Shown here in pieces: positions 52,565-62,443 of a DNA stretch of 64,000 nucleotides. Position 1 is the first letter of the stretch, and each line of letters begins with the position of its first letter. Source of the DNA: Nioella sp965215655 (GTDB lineage: Bacteria > Pseudomonadota > Alphaproteobacteria > Rhodobacterales > Rhodobacteraceae); NCBI RefSeq assembly GCF_965215655.1, contig NZ_OZ244111.1:1116001-1180000 (forward strand), given 5' to 3'. Below the pieces are notes generated by a model. The model saw nothing but the letters and a program-made list of their open reading frames with translations. It was not told the DNA's origin and ran no database searches. Both the position numbers and the translations under genes were made by a program.

Positions 52565-53923
52565 ATGAGCCAGTTTGACTATGATCTTTTCGTCATCGGC
52601 GGCGGCTCTGGCGGCGTGCGCGCGGGCCGGATCGCGGCGGAACATGGCGCGCGGGTCGGACTGGCCGAGGAATACCGCATGGGCGGCACATGCGTCATTC
52701 GCGGCTGTGTGCCCAAGAAGCTGATGGTCTACGCCTCGGGCTATCCGGGTCAGGTGCATGATGCCGCCGCCTATGGCTGGGATGCCGAGGTGCACGGGTT
52801 CAACTGGACCAAGTTCCGCGCCAAGCTGGACGCTGAGCTTGACCGGCTGGAAGCGGCCTATCGCGGCAATCTGGACCGGTCCGGCGTGGTGACGCATAAC
52901 GCCCGCGCGGTGTTGAAAGACCCCCACACGGTGGAACTATCTGATGGCCAGACCTTCACCGCTGCACATATTCTTGTCGCTACCGGCGGCTGGCCCTTCG
53001 TACCGGACTTCCCCGGCTCTGACCTCGTGATGACCTCGAATGAGGTGTTCAAGCTCGACCGCCAGCCCGAAAGCATCCTCATCGTTGGCGGCGGCTATAT
53101 CGCCTGTGAATTCGCCGGCATCTTCAATGGGCTCGGTACAGAAGTGACCCAGTTCTATCGCGGCGCGCAGGTTCTGCGCGGCTTCGATGACGAGGCGCGC
53201 GGTCATGTGGCCGACGCCATGCAGGCCCGCGGGGTGGAGCTGCATGTGGGCACCGACGTGCTGGAGATGAAGGCCGTGGAGGAAGGCATTTGGGTCAAGG
53301 CCTCCAACGGGATGGAGCAGGTCTTCGAAAAAGTGCTCTATGCCACGGGCCGCAAACCCAACAGCGCCGGTCTTGGGTTGGAAGAGATCGGCGTTGATAT
53401 GGGCCGCAATGGCGAGATCAAGGTCGATGATTACAGCCAGACCAACATCCCCTCGATCTTCGCCGTGGGCGACGTGACCGACCGGGTGAACCTGACCCCG
53501 GTGGCGATCCGCGAAGGCCACGCCTTTGCCGATACCGTCTTTGGCGGCACGCCGCGCAAGGCTGATCATGACCTGATCCCCTCTGCCGTGTTCACGCAGC
53601 CGGAACTGGGCACCGTGGGTCTGACCGAGGAACAGGCGCGTGACGAAGGCCCCATCGAGGTCTATTCCGCCGCCTTCCGCCCCATGCAGACGCTCTTTGC
53701 CGGGCATGAGGAACGGGTGCTGATGAAACTGATCATCTGCGCCGATACGCGCAAGGTTCTGGGCGTGCATCTGGTGGGCGATCATGCGGGTGAATTGATC
53801 CAACTGGCGGGGATCGCCGTCAAGATGGGGGCCACGAAAGAGGACTTCGACCGGACCATGGCGGTGCACCCGACCATGGCCGAGGAACTGGTGACGATGA
53901 AAACACCTGTGCGCACGGCTTGA
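52565..53923 (+). CDS. gor: glutathione-disulfide reductase
   Basis: 452-residue FAD/NADPH enzyme. FVIGGGSGGVRAGRIAAEHG (FAD), GGTCVIRGCVPKK with redox pair Cys43-Cys48, GGGYIACEFAGIFNGLG (NADPH) and the C-terminal VHPTMAEELVTMKTP with the catalytic His/Glu. Start preceded by GAGGAGC. Confidence 0.96.
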   Translation: MSQFDYDLFVIGGGSGGVRAGRIAAEHGARVGLAEEYRMGGTCVIRGCVPKKLMVYASGYPGQVHDAAAYGWDAEVHGFNWTKFRAKLDAELDRLEAAYRGNLDRSGVVTHNARAVLKDPHTVELSDGQTFTAAHILVATGGWPFVPDFPGSDLVMTSNEVFKLDRQPESILIVGGGYIACEFAGIFNGLGTEVTQFYRGAQVLRGFDDEARGHVADAMQARGVELHVGTDVLEMKAVEEGIWVKASNGMEQVFEKVLYATGRKPNSAGLGLEEIGVDMGRNGEIKVDDYSQTNIPSIFAVGDVTDRVNLTPVAIREGHAFADTVFGGTPRKADHDLIPSAVFTQPELGTVGLTEEQARDEGPIEVYSAAFRPMQTLFAGHEERVLMKLIICADTRKVLGVHLVGDHAGELIQLAGIAVKMGATKEDFDRTMAVHPTMAEELVTMKTPVRTA

Positions 53924-54010
53924 TTTTCCGGGCCAAGGGGCACAGGTAGCGTATGGAAACGGGTGCGCCTTCCGGGCGCGCTCACGCAATAACAAGGGGT
54001 AGAAACCGGC

Positions 54011-55141
54011 ATGGCTGGACATTCTGGCGGACCCTGGGGCGGCGGTGGCGGCTCCGGTGGCGGAGGAAACAGGGGAAATGACGATGACAATCGCGGCGGG
54101 CGACGCCCCGGCGAGGGTCAGCAGATCCCCGAAATTGACGAGATTGTCCGCAAGGGCCAGGAACAGCTGCGCGTCCTGATGGGCGGTCGTGGTGGCGGCA
54201 GCGGCGGTTCCGGCGGTGGCGAAGGCCCGCAATTCGGGCGCGGCACCGTGATCATCGGCCTCGTCGCGGCAGCGGCGCTTTGGGCCTACGCCTCGGTCTA
54301 CACGGTTGCGCCGGAAGAACGCTCGGTCGAGCTGTTCCTTGGTGAACGCTTCGCGGTCCGCGATCCGGGCCTGAACTTCGCGCCCTGGCCGCTGGTCACG
54401 GCAGAGATCGTCGAAGTCACGACCAACCGGACGGAATCCATCGGAATTGCCCGCTCGGGCGGTGGTGACACAGGCCTGATGCTGACCACCGATGAAAACA
54501 TCGTCGATATCGACTTCGAAGTGGTCTGGAACATTTCCGACCCCGAGGCCTATCTCTTCAACCTCGCGGAACCCGAGGCCACCGTGCGCGCCGTGTCCGA
54601 GGCCGCCATGCGCGAGATCATCGCCGCATCGCAACTGGCCCCGATCCTGAACCGCGACCGCCAGATCATCGCCGACACCGTGCAGGAATTGATCCAGACC
54701 ACGCTGAACAGCTATGATTCGGGCATCAACGTGGTGCGTCTCAACCTCGACCGCGCCGACCCGCCGGTCGAAGTGATCGACGCCTTCCGCGACGTGCAGG
54801 CGGCCGAACAGGAACGCGACCGGCTGGAACGTCAGGCCGATGCCTATGCCAACCAAGTTCTCGCCGGGGCGCGCGGTGAAGCCGCGCAGTTGCTCGAAGA
54901 AGCAGAAGGCTACCGCGCTCAGGTCGTGAACGAAGCCCAGGGTGAGGCCAGCCGCTTCTCGGCGGTTCTGGCAGAATACCTGCTTGCCCCTGAGGTGACG
55001 CGCCAGCGTCTCTATCTCGAAACCATGGAGCGCGTGCTCGGCGGGATGGAAACGATCATCCTCGACACAGACGCCGCGGGTGGCACCGGGGGTGTCGTGC
55101 CCTATCTGCCGCTTAACGAACTTCGCAGCCGGGGGAACTGA
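54011..55141 (+). CDS. hflK: FtsH modulator HflK
   Basis: 376-residue SPFH/prohibitin membrane protein. A Gly-rich N-terminal tail (residues 4-35 and 57-75), one membrane helix (about 79-98), then the SPFH domain with AQVLAGARGEAAQLLEEAEGYRAQVVNEAQGEASRF coiled coil. With HflC it forms the cage around FtsH. 3 bases before hflC. Confidence 0.95.
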   Translation: MAGHSGGPWGGGGGSGGGGNRGNDDDNRGGRRPGEGQQIPEIDEIVRKGQEQLRVLMGGRGGGSGGSGGGEGPQFGRGTVIIGLVAAAALWAYASVYTVAPEERSVELFLGERFAVRDPGLNFAPWPLVTAEIVEVTTNRTESIGIARSGGGDTGLMLTTDENIVDIDFEVVWNISDPEAYLFNLAEPEATVRAVSEAAMREIIAASQLAPILNRDRQIIADTVQELIQTTLNSYDSGINVVRLNLDRADPPVEVIDAFRDVQAAEQERDRLERQADAYANQVLAGARGEAAQLLEEAEGYRAQVVNEAQGEASRFSAVLAEYLLAPEVTRQRLYLETMERVLGGMETIILDTDAAGGTGGVVPYLPLNELRSRGN

Positions 55142-55144
55142 GCC

Positions 55145-56050
<906 letters not shown>

Positions 56051-56053
56051 ACG

Positions 56054-56251
56054 ATGATCCAGACGATCCTCTGGGGGCTCGGACTGGTGCTTGTGATCGA
56101 GGGGCTGGCCTATGCGCTGGCCCCTTCGCTCATGAAGGACCTGATGCGGCGCATGCAGCACGAGCCGGAAGAGACCCTGCGAATTGCGGGGTTCGGCGCG
56201 CTGGTGATCGGCACCGGGCTCGCGGTGCTGAGCAACCTTCTGGGCGGCTGA
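56054..56251 (+). CDS. DUF2065 membrane protein
   Basis: 65 residues with two helices (about 4-21 and 45-62). DUF2065 genes usually follow hflC, suggesting a partner of the HflKC-FtsH complex, though this is inference. Confidence 0.88.
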   Translation: MIQTILWGLGLVLVIEGLAYALAPSLMKDLMRRMQHEPEETLRIAGFGALVIGTGLAVLSNLLGG

Positions 56252-56411
56252 CCCCGCCAAGGTGAGCTTCGGTTTCGCCGTGGCTTCGCCACGTCGCCCC
56301 GGGCTCGCTCCTGCAAATCCGCTGCAATTGTCGGTGCCATGAAGACGCGGGGGGTTGTGTTCGAAGGCCAATGCCGGTTTCTGGGCTCAGTGGCAACAGG
56401 TGGGTCCGTAT

Positions 56412-57689
56412 ATGCAGACGCGGCAGGATGTGGCGGAGATGATCCGCGTGTTCGGGCGGATCGGGCTTCTGTCCTTCGGCGGACCGGCTGCACAGATCGC
56501 GCTGATGCATCGCGAGCTGGTCGAGCGGCGGGGCTGGCTAAGCGAGCGGCAGTTCCTCGGGGCCCTGTCATTCACCATGCTGTTGCCCGGGCCAGAGGCG
56601 ATGCAATTGGCGACCTATGCGGGCTGGCGGCGGGATGGCACGCGGGGCGGGCTGATCGCGGGCGGGCTGTTCGTGGCGCCGGGGGCGCTGGTGGTGATGC
56701 TGCTGGCGGCGCTCTATGTCAGTTTCGGGCAGGTGCCGCTGGTCGCGGCGCTGTTCCTCGGCATCAAGGCCACCGTGATCATCGTTGTCATCGAGGCACT
56801 GCTGCGGGTCAGCCGCAAGGCCCTGAAGGGGCGGTTGGCCTATGGTTTGGCGGCGCTGGCGTTTCTCGGGCTCTTCGCCTTCAGCTTGCCATTTCCGCTG
56901 ATCATCGCGGTCGCGGCGCTGCTTGGGGCATTGTTGATGGGCCGCAAGGCAGAAGACGCGGAAGCGCCGCCCGTATCCCTGATGCGCAGTCTGCGGACCG
57001 TCCTGATCTGGGGCGCTCTCTGGCTGGGGCCGCTGGCCCTGCTTTGGGGGATCGCCCCGGGCAGCCTGTTGACCGAAGTGGGGCTTTTCTTTTCCAAGCT
57101 GGCCGTTGTCACCTTCGGCGGGGCCTATGCGGTGCTGGCCTATATGGTGCAGCAGGTGGTGGGCGATTTCGGCTGGCTGACCACGGGGCAGATGATGGAT
57201 GCGCTCGGGCTGGCGGAAACCACGCCGGGGCCTCTGATTCTCGTGACGGAGTTCGTGGGGTTCCTGGCCGGGGCCGGGCAGGGGGGGCTGGGGCTCGGCC
57301 TGCTGGCGGCCTGCGTGACGCTGTGGGTTACCTTCGTGCCCTGCTTCCTGTGGATCTTCGCCTTTGCGCCCTATGTGGAGTGGATCACCGCGCAGCCGCG
57401 TCTCAACGGGGCGCTGTCGGGGATCACGGCCGCCGTGGTCGGGGTGATTCTGAACCTGTCGATCTGGTTCACGCTGCACGTCTTTTTCACGGATGTCACG
57501 GCAACGGCGCTTGGCCCCGCCACGCTCTGGTTGCCAGATCTGTCGACAATCGACCCCGGCGCGATTCTGTTGGCGGGGCTGGCGGCTTGGCTGCTGATGC
57601 AGCGCAAATGGGACCTTCTGGCGGTTCTTGGCACCATGGCAGCGGCCGGAGCGGTGTGGAGCTTCGGAATTCTGCCCCTTTTCGGTTGA
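56412..57689 (+). CDS. chrA: chromate transporter ChrA
   Basis: 425-residue two-repeat membrane transporter. Repeats: FGRIGLLSFGGPAAQIALMHRELV and ERQFLGALSFTMLLPGPEAMQLATYAGW in the first half, FFSKLAVVTFGGAYAVLAYMVQQV and TPGPLILVTEFVGFLAGA in the second. Start at 56412 (MQTRQDVAEMIR); an upstream ATG at 56355 is in frame but adds non-conserved residues. The long overlapping frame in this strand (56339-57817) is a shadow. Confidence 0.92.
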   Translation: MQTRQDVAEMIRVFGRIGLLSFGGPAAQIALMHRELVERRGWLSERQFLGALSFTMLLPGPEAMQLATYAGWRRDGTRGGLIAGGLFVAPGALVVMLLAALYVSFGQVPLVAALFLGIKATVIIVVIEALLRVSRKALKGRLAYGLAALAFLGLFAFSLPFPLIIAVAALLGALLMGRKAEDAEAPPVSLMRSLRTVLIWGALWLGPLALLWGIAPGSLLTEVGLFFSKLAVVTFGGAYAVLAYMVQQVVGDFGWLTTGQMMDALGLAETTPGPLILVTEFVGFLAGAGQGGLGLGLLAACVTLWVTFVPCFLWIFAFAPYVEWITAQPRLNGALSGITAAVVGVILNLSIWFTLHVFFTDVTATALGPATLWLPDLSTIDPGAILLAGLAAWLLMQRKWDLLAVLGTMAAAGAVWSFGILPLFG

Positions 57690-57783
57690 CACCACATGGC
57701 GCAAGGGTAAAAGACGCGCTCAACCAGAGATACGAGCGCTTGGGATCGTCTGCCCCCCGCGCCCCGCTTTGCAGGAGTTTGAC

Positions 57784-57951
57784 ATGGCGAAGCCGACCAC
57801 CATCAAGATCCGCCTGAATTCCACGGCGGGCACCGGCCACTTCTATGTGACCAAGAAGAATGCACGCACCATGACCGAGAAAATGACCGTACGGAAGTAT
57901 GACCCGGTCGTGCGCAAGCACGTGGAATACAAGGAAGGCAAGATCAAGTGA
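57784..57951 (+). CDS. rpmG: 50S ribosomal protein L33
   Basis: 55-residue ribosomal protein (MAKPTTIKIRLNSTAGTGHFYVTKKNARTM...KHVEYKEGKIK). ATG at 57784 with CAGGAG at 57771-57776. Cysteine-free form (zinc-independent), which matters for zinc-limited growth. Confidence 0.96.
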   Translation: MAKPTTIKIRLNSTAGTGHFYVTKKNARTMTEKMTVRKYDPVVRKHVEYKEGKIK

Positions 57952-57977
57952 TCTGACCCTGTCCAGGTAAGTCTTAG

Positions 57978-58016
57978 AACCGGGCCGCGCTGATACCAGT
58001 CGCGGCCCGGTTTCTG
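57978..58016 (+). terminator. rho-independent terminator of rpmG
   Basis: 12-bp perfect stem AACCGGGCCGCG / CGCGGCCCGGTT (57978-57989 and 58001-58012), then TTCTGTTT. It lies 26 bases past the stop. Confidence 0.85.
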
Positions 58017-58080
58017 TTTGGGGAGATGCCTTGGATCACGGCATTCGGACCCGCCCGAGCGGTGCTGAAGTCATCCGAGA

Positions 58081-58812
58081 TCAGTGTTGCGGAGGCTCGT
58101 CCGGTTCGCGTGCCGAAACGGGCAGAGACAGCAGATGCGGCTGCAAGGCCTCGGCCCAACGGGCATAGGCGAGGGGAGAGGGGTGAAATCCGTCTTCCGC
58201 CATCAGATTCCTCTGCATCGGCATGGTAAAGGGCAGGTAAGGATGCCCGGCGCATTCGGCCCGTGTGGCAAGCATCCGCTCCAGCCGCGTGGCGCGATGC
58301 CCGAGGATCCAGCGCAGGGGGGCGGGCAGCAGGGGGAACTGCCCGAGCGGCGGGATACCGGTGATGATCAGCATTGGGGCATCGAACCGGTCGGACAAGG
58401 CCTGCGCGATCCGCTCCCGGTCGGCAAGGATTCGGGGCAGGGGGGCGAAGCTGGTCACATCATTGACGCCGAGAACCAGCAGCACGATGTCGAAGGGCTG
58501 CCGGGGCAGGGTCTCCAGATCGGTCAGCGTGCTGCGGCTGGTGGCACCGGTCCTCGCCTCCAACTGCCAACTCAGGCGGCAATGCGGGGCGAGGGCGGCG
58601 GCAAGCTGGCCGCTCAGCGCCTCCTCCTGATGCGGGGCCCCCACCCCGGCGGCAGAGCTGTCACCAAGGATCAGCAGGCGCAGATCAGGCCCTCGACCGA
58701 CCTCACCGCGTCGTGGGCCGGGCGGTTCCGGCAGGCGCAGAGCACGGGCGCGCAGGCGCAGGGCCTGGGCGATCAGGAGAGGCGACAGAAGTGGGGCAAG
58801 CAGGCGATCCAT
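58081..58812 (-). CDS. SGNH/GDSL-type hydrolase
   Basis: 243 residues. Block I reads LILGDSSAAGVGA (Ser nucleophile), block III LGVNDVTSF, block V EDGFHPSPLAYARWA. Start at 58812 (MDRLLAPLLS); an ATG four codons earlier is possible. N-terminal hydrophobic stretch may anchor it. Acyl-CoA/ester specificity unknown. Confidence 0.88.
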   Translation of the reverse strand: MDRLLAPLLSPLLIAQALRLRARALRLPEPPGPRRGEVGRGPDLRLLILGDSSAAGVGAPHQEEALSGQLAAALAPHCRLSWQLEARTGATSRSTLTDLETLPRQPFDIVLLVLGVNDVTSFAPLPRILADRERIAQALSDRFDAPMLIITGIPPLGQFPLLPAPLRWILGHRATRLERMLATRAECAGHPYLPFTMPMQRNLMAEDGFHPSPLAYARWAEALQPHLLSLPVSAREPDEPPQH

Positions 58813-58870
58813 GACGGGCAGCATAGGGCCAGGCCGGCGCAAGGGAACCGGCGACATGGCGTCAGTGGGC

Positions 58871-58900
58871 AAAGAAAAAGGCCGGGGATGATCCCCGGCC
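58871..58900 (-). terminator. rho-independent terminator of the Bax-inhibitor gene
   Basis: GGCCGGGG and CCCCGGCC (58880-58887 and 58893-58900) with a 5-base loop; on the minus strand it is followed by TTTTTC. About 25 bases past the gene's stop. Confidence 0.85.
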
Positions 58901-58925
58901 TCAAATCGCGTCATCTGGCTTGGCG

Positions 58926-59708
58926 TTATTCCTGAGAGCCCATGAACATCAGCAGGAACTGGAACATGTTCAGGAAGCTGATGTAGAGGCTGAGCGCGCC
59001 GTCGATGGCGGCTTTTTCCAGCCACTCCTGATCGCCATGCATTGCGTGGGCGACATAGGTGTTCTTGATGTCCTGCGTGTAGAAGGCGGTGAGGCCCGCG
59101 AAGAGCAACACACCGATGGCCGAAATGGCGAACATCATCGCAGGCGACTGCAAGAAGATGTTCACGATCATCGCGATCAGAAGCCCAATCACACCCATCA
59201 TCAGGAAGGTGCCCATGCCCGACAGGTTGCGCTTCGTCGTGTAGCCGTAAAGGCTGAGCGAGGCGAAGGCGATTGCAGTCACAAGGAAGGTCTGCACGAT
59301 CGAGTAATCGGTGTAGACGAGGAAGATCGAGCTCATCGACACGCCGATCGCAGCGGCGAAGACGAAGAAGCCGAACGACACCGCGGCCGCCGAACCCCGG
59401 CTCATCAATGCGCCCCAGCCGAAGAACAGGAAGGCCAGCGGGCCGAACATCACAACCCATTTCAGCGGGCTGAGATAGATCGCCTCACCCACGCCAGAGA
59501 GGTATTCGCCTTCACGCAGCATGTAGGTTGCGCCAACGGGATCGGTGGTCACGGCAAGGCCCGCGATCGCCCAAGCAGCAAGCGCTGTAATGAGCATGCC
59601 GATGGACATGGTCGCGTAGACCTTGTTCATGTGGGCGCGCAGGCCCGCGTCGATCTGTGCGGCGCTGACGCCACCGGCCCCGGCGCGGATCGTGTCGAAT
59701 TGTGCCAT
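58926..59708 (-). CDS. Bax inhibitor-1/YccA family protein
   Basis: 260-residue seven-helix membrane protein. N-terminal MAQFDTIRAGAGGVSAAQIDAGLRAHMNKVY is typical of the alphaproteobacterial members; C-terminal FAGLTAFYTQDIKNTYV and ALSLYISFLNMFQFLLMFMG carry the conserved Asp pair region. YccA members modulate FtsH; hflKC is 3 kb away. Confidence 0.92.
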   Translation of the reverse strand: MAQFDTIRAGAGGVSAAQIDAGLRAHMNKVYATMSIGMLITALAAWAIAGLAVTTDPVGATYMLREGEYLSGVGEAIYLSPLKWVVMFGPLAFLFFGWGALMSRGSAAAVSFGFFVFAAAIGVSMSSIFLVYTDYSIVQTFLVTAIAFASLSLYGYTTKRNLSGMGTFLMMGVIGLLIAMIVNIFLQSPAMMFAISAIGVLLFAGLTAFYTQDIKNTYVAHAMHGDQEWLEKAAIDGALSLYISFLNMFQFLLMFMGSQE

Positions 59709-59748
59709 CTGGTCCTCCGAAGAAAGGCATATGTTTCGTGGCGGGTAC

Positions 59749-59793
59749 GCAAAACGCCCCGCCTTACCCGACAATATCGGTAAGACAGGGCGC
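59749..59793 (-). terminator. probable terminator of the DUF1127 gene
   Basis: On the minus strand arms CGCCC/GGGCG with inner CTTACC-type pairs form a long hairpin (59755-59792) followed by TTTT. It also lies in the leader of the Bax-inhibitor gene. Confidence 0.6.
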
Positions 59794-59855
59794 CATTTCA
59801 AGCATTGCCGGACAGGGAGAACCGTCTTTTTTCGGCAAATGGACCGGGCCGGGTC

Positions 59856-60104
59856 TCAGACCAACCAGCTTTGCGGCACGTCCCAGACCGGGCGCGCGGA
59901 TTCGCGGGCCACATCCGCGCAGGTCAGGCCAAGATCGCGGCGGGCATTGGCATCCAGACGTTCCAGCGCGCGGCGCTGGCGCCATGCGGCCACGGCGGCG
60001 CGGAAAAAGGCGATGCCGGAGGTGCGGCGCGGGGCGGAGACGGCGAAGCGGGCGAGCGTGTGGGCCATGGGATGTTCCATTTCGTGATGGGCGGCGTTTG
60101 TCAT
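59856..60104 (-). CDS. DUF1127 small basic protein
   Basis: 82 residues with the DUF1127 core (AWRQRRALERLDANARRDLGLTCADVARESARPVW). Such proteins in Rhodobacter are small RNA-binding or stress-linked factors. The start could be 60104 (MTNAAHHEMEHP) or the internal MAHTLARF. Divergent from a LysR gene. Confidence 0.8.
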   Translation of the reverse strand: MTNAAHHEMEHPMAHTLARFAVSAPRRTSGIAFFRAAVAAWRQRRALERLDANARRDLGLTCADVARESARPVWDVPQSWLV

Positions 60105-60187
60105 ATTTCGATGGTTGATAGATAGTCGCGCTATGTGCATTATGAAAATGAATGTTTTTGAATGTTAGCATCACAAGGCTTGATGGA

Positions 60188-61039
60188 ATGCGAAACCTCG
60201 ACATGACCGCCCTGCGCGCCTTCGTCACCGTGGCCGATGCGGGTGGAGTCACCAAGGCCAGTGGCCTGCTGAACCTGACTCAATCGGCGGTGTCGATGCA
60301 GCTCAAGCGATTGGAGGAAAGCGTTGGCGTGTCCCTTCTGGACCGCTCGGCGCGCAAGATGGCGCTGACCAATTCCGGGGAGCAGATGCTCAGCTATGCG
60401 CGTCGGATGCTCGCCCTAAATGACGAGGTCCTGATGCGGCTGACATCGCGGGACTACGAGGGCGAGCTGTTTCTCGGGGTGCCCCACGACATCGTCTATC
60501 CCGCCATTCCGCAGGTGCTGCACCGGTTCAACGCGGCCTTCCCGAGAATGAAGGTGCAACTTGTCAGCTCCTACACCTCGCGGCTGCGCCGGATGCTGGA
60601 ACGCGGCGAGGTGCATCTTGCCCTGACCACGGAATCCGCGCTGGACAGCGGCGGCGAAACCTTGCAGGAACGCCCGCTGGTCTGGGTGGGGGCGATCAAG
60701 GGCAATGAATGGCGGCAACGTCCCCTGCGGCTGGCCTTCGAGCAGCTGTGCATCTTCCGCAAACCGGTCCAGGAGGCACTGGATAACGCGGGGATCAGCT
60801 GGGAGATGGCGGTGGAAAGCGACAATTCCCGCACGGTCGAGGCCTCGATCAGCGCCGATCTGGCGGTGCATGCCTGTGTCGAGGGGGCCGAGCCGCCCTA
60901 TGTGGAACGCATCCGCCACAACGGCGCGCTGCCTGACCTGCCGACCATCAAGATCAACATGTATGGGGCTGAGATGGCCAAGGATGAACCCGTGCAGGCG
61001 CTGGCCGACATGGTGCGGCAGGCCTATCGGGCCATGTAG
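60188..61039 (+). CDS. LysR-family transcriptional regulator
   Basis: 283 residues: HTH domain with MTALRAFVTVADAGGVTKASGLLNLTQSAVSMQLKRLEESVGVSLLDRSARKM and the effector-binding domain. Start at 60188 (MRNLDMTALRAF). Divergent from DUF1127 and convergent with the LacI gene (3 bases). Confidence 0.92.
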   Translation: MRNLDMTALRAFVTVADAGGVTKASGLLNLTQSAVSMQLKRLEESVGVSLLDRSARKMALTNSGEQMLSYARRMLALNDEVLMRLTSRDYEGELFLGVPHDIVYPAIPQVLHRFNAAFPRMKVQLVSSYTSRLRRMLERGEVHLALTTESALDSGGETLQERPLVWVGAIKGNEWRQRPLRLAFEQLCIFRKPVQEALDNAGISWEMAVESDNSRTVEASISADLAVHACVEGAEPPYVERIRHNGALPDLPTIKINMYGAEMAKDEPVQALADMVRQAYRAM

Positions 61040-61042
61040 GCG

Positions 61043-62080
61043 TCAGCCCGGAACCGGGCCGAGCGTCTCGCGGTCACAGAGGTAGGTGTCCAACCGGACG
61101 CTGGCCACCGGGCCATCACCGTTGAGCTGTTGCACCAATAGCCGTGCCGCCATCCGGCCCATGTCGCGATGCGGCACATGCACGGTCGTCAGAGGCGGCT
61201 CAACCAGTTGCGCCAGTTCGATATCATCAAAACCGGTGATGGAAACGTCACCGGGCACCGAAAGCCCCATCTGTCGTGCCGCGCGCAATGCGCCGACGGC
61301 CAGCACGTCATTTCCGCACATGACAGCGGTTGGCCGGTCCGGCTGGCTCATCATCTCGCTGAATGTGCTGCTGCCGTTTTCGACCGAATAGGGGGTCTCG
61401 CTCAGCACCATCATATCTGGCGTCATGCCGGCTGCAGCCATGGCTTCGCGGATGCCCGCCACCCGCTCACTGGCACGGTCGTTGGAGCTACAGGGGGCCG
61501 AGATCACCCCGATCCGCCGATGGCCTTTGGAAATCACCAGTTCAGCCATCTCACGCATGGCGGCCCGGTTGTCGAAACCGATGGAGGGTTGCAGCTTGTC
61601 CGGGTCATAGACCCAGGCCACCAGCACCGGCACCGACCGCGCCTCCAGAAAATCCAGCGTTTCCTGACTGCGGTGGTGGCCGATCAGCAAAAGCGCGTCG
61701 GCCCCCCGGGCGCAAAGCGTGCGGATCTGTTCGTGCTCCACCTCCTGGTTGTAGGAGGAACTGGCAACCAGCATCGTCAGCCCGTGCAGCCCGAGCTCTT
61801 GCTGAAAGGCTTGAAGCCCGCGCGCGAAGATTGCGTTTTCCATCGTCGGGATGATCGCGCCAATGGTGTTGGTGCGTTTCGCCGCCAGCGCCCGTGCGCC
61901 GAAATTTGGGGCGTATCCCAACTGGTCGACCGCTGACAGCACCCGCTCGCGGGTGGATTTCACGACCCGGTCCGGCGTGTTCAGGCAGCGCGAAACCGTG
62001 GCTGTTGAAACCCCGGCCAGTCGGGCGACATCCTCCAGCGTGGGGACGGGGCGCGGGACCTGTGGGGCCTTGGCGGTCAT
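61043..62080 (-). CDS. LacI-family transcriptional regulator
   Basis: 345 residues; HTH (TLEDVARLAGVSTATVSRCLNTPDRV) and a sugar-acid-type periplasmic-binding domain. It probably represses the divergent TRAP operon through the two operators at 62160-62196. Gluconate-class repressors are the closest group that I recognise, so a sugar acid ligand is plausible. Confidence 0.93.
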   Translation of the reverse strand: MTAKAPQVPRPVPTLEDVARLAGVSTATVSRCLNTPDRVVKSTRERVLSAVDQLGYAPNFGARALAAKRTNTIGAIIPTMENAIFARGLQAFQQELGLHGLTMLVASSSYNQEVEHEQIRTLCARGADALLLIGHHRSQETLDFLEARSVPVLVAWVYDPDKLQPSIGFDNRAAMREMAELVISKGHRRIGVISAPCSSNDRASERVAGIREAMAAAGMTPDMMVLSETPYSVENGSSTFSEMMSQPDRPTAVMCGNDVLAVGALRAARQMGLSVPGDVSITGFDDIELAQLVEPPLTTVHVPHRDMGRMAARLLVQQLNGDGPVASVRLDTYLCDRETLGPVPG

Positions 62081-62159
62081 GTCAAATTCACTGCCTTTCT
62101 TCCGGGTTTGAGGCTGTCCTTACCGCTTACGTTAAGGGTGAGCGAGGGCAAAGCACAAG

Positions 62160-62173
62160 TGTAAGCGCTTGCA
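62160..62173. promoter_or_regulatory. LacI-type operator 1
   Basis: TGTAAGCGCTTGCA, an almost perfect palindrome with the central GC of LacI-family sites. Lies about 80 bases upstream of the small membrane protein gene. Confidence 0.8.
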
Positions 62174-62180
62174 TGGGGTC

Positions 62181-62196
62181 GTGTAAGCGCTTACAC
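62181..62196. promoter_or_regulatory. LacI-type operator 2
   Basis: GTGTAAGCGCTTACAC, a perfect 16-base palindrome. Centres of the two operators are 22 bases apart, about two helical turns, suited to tandem binding on one face. Confidence 0.85.
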
Positions 62197-62236
62197 TGGC
62201 TTCGAATCGGCACTTTTGCCGAGTTCGGGAGGAACC

Positions 62237-62416
62237 ATGGTCTTCGCAATTTCAGCAGTCTTGTTTCTGATCTTCCTCGCCAATGTCGTGCTTGGCGCCT
62301 TCGCTGACGCCGCGTTCATGGGCGATGTGGCTGAAATGATCGTCCTCTTCCTGACATCCATCACGTTCGTGTCCGGCATTCTGAAGGCAGAGGCCCGGCG
62401 CAACGCTGACGAATAA
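62237..62416 (+). CDS. small two-helix membrane protein of the TRAP operon
   Basis: 59 residues: helix about 2-22 (FAISAVLFLIFLANVVLGAFA) and 31-49 (VAEMIVLFLTSITFVSGIL), then a charged end KAEARRNADE. Good ribosome-binding site GGGAGGA (62227-62233). It precedes the TRAP binding-protein gene by 27 bases, after the twin operators, so it is the first gene of the operon. Unknown function. Confidence 0.75.
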   Translation: MVFAISAVLFLIFLANVVLGAFADAAFMGDVAEMIVLFLTSITFVSGILKAEARRNADE

Positions 62417-62443
62417 GACCGCGAAACTAAGGGAGGAAGCGGA

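Noticed and set aside
56339..57817. 492-residue Gly/Ala-rich frame on the + strand
   Set aside because: Overlaps chrA in another frame; chrA has the recognisable family motifs.
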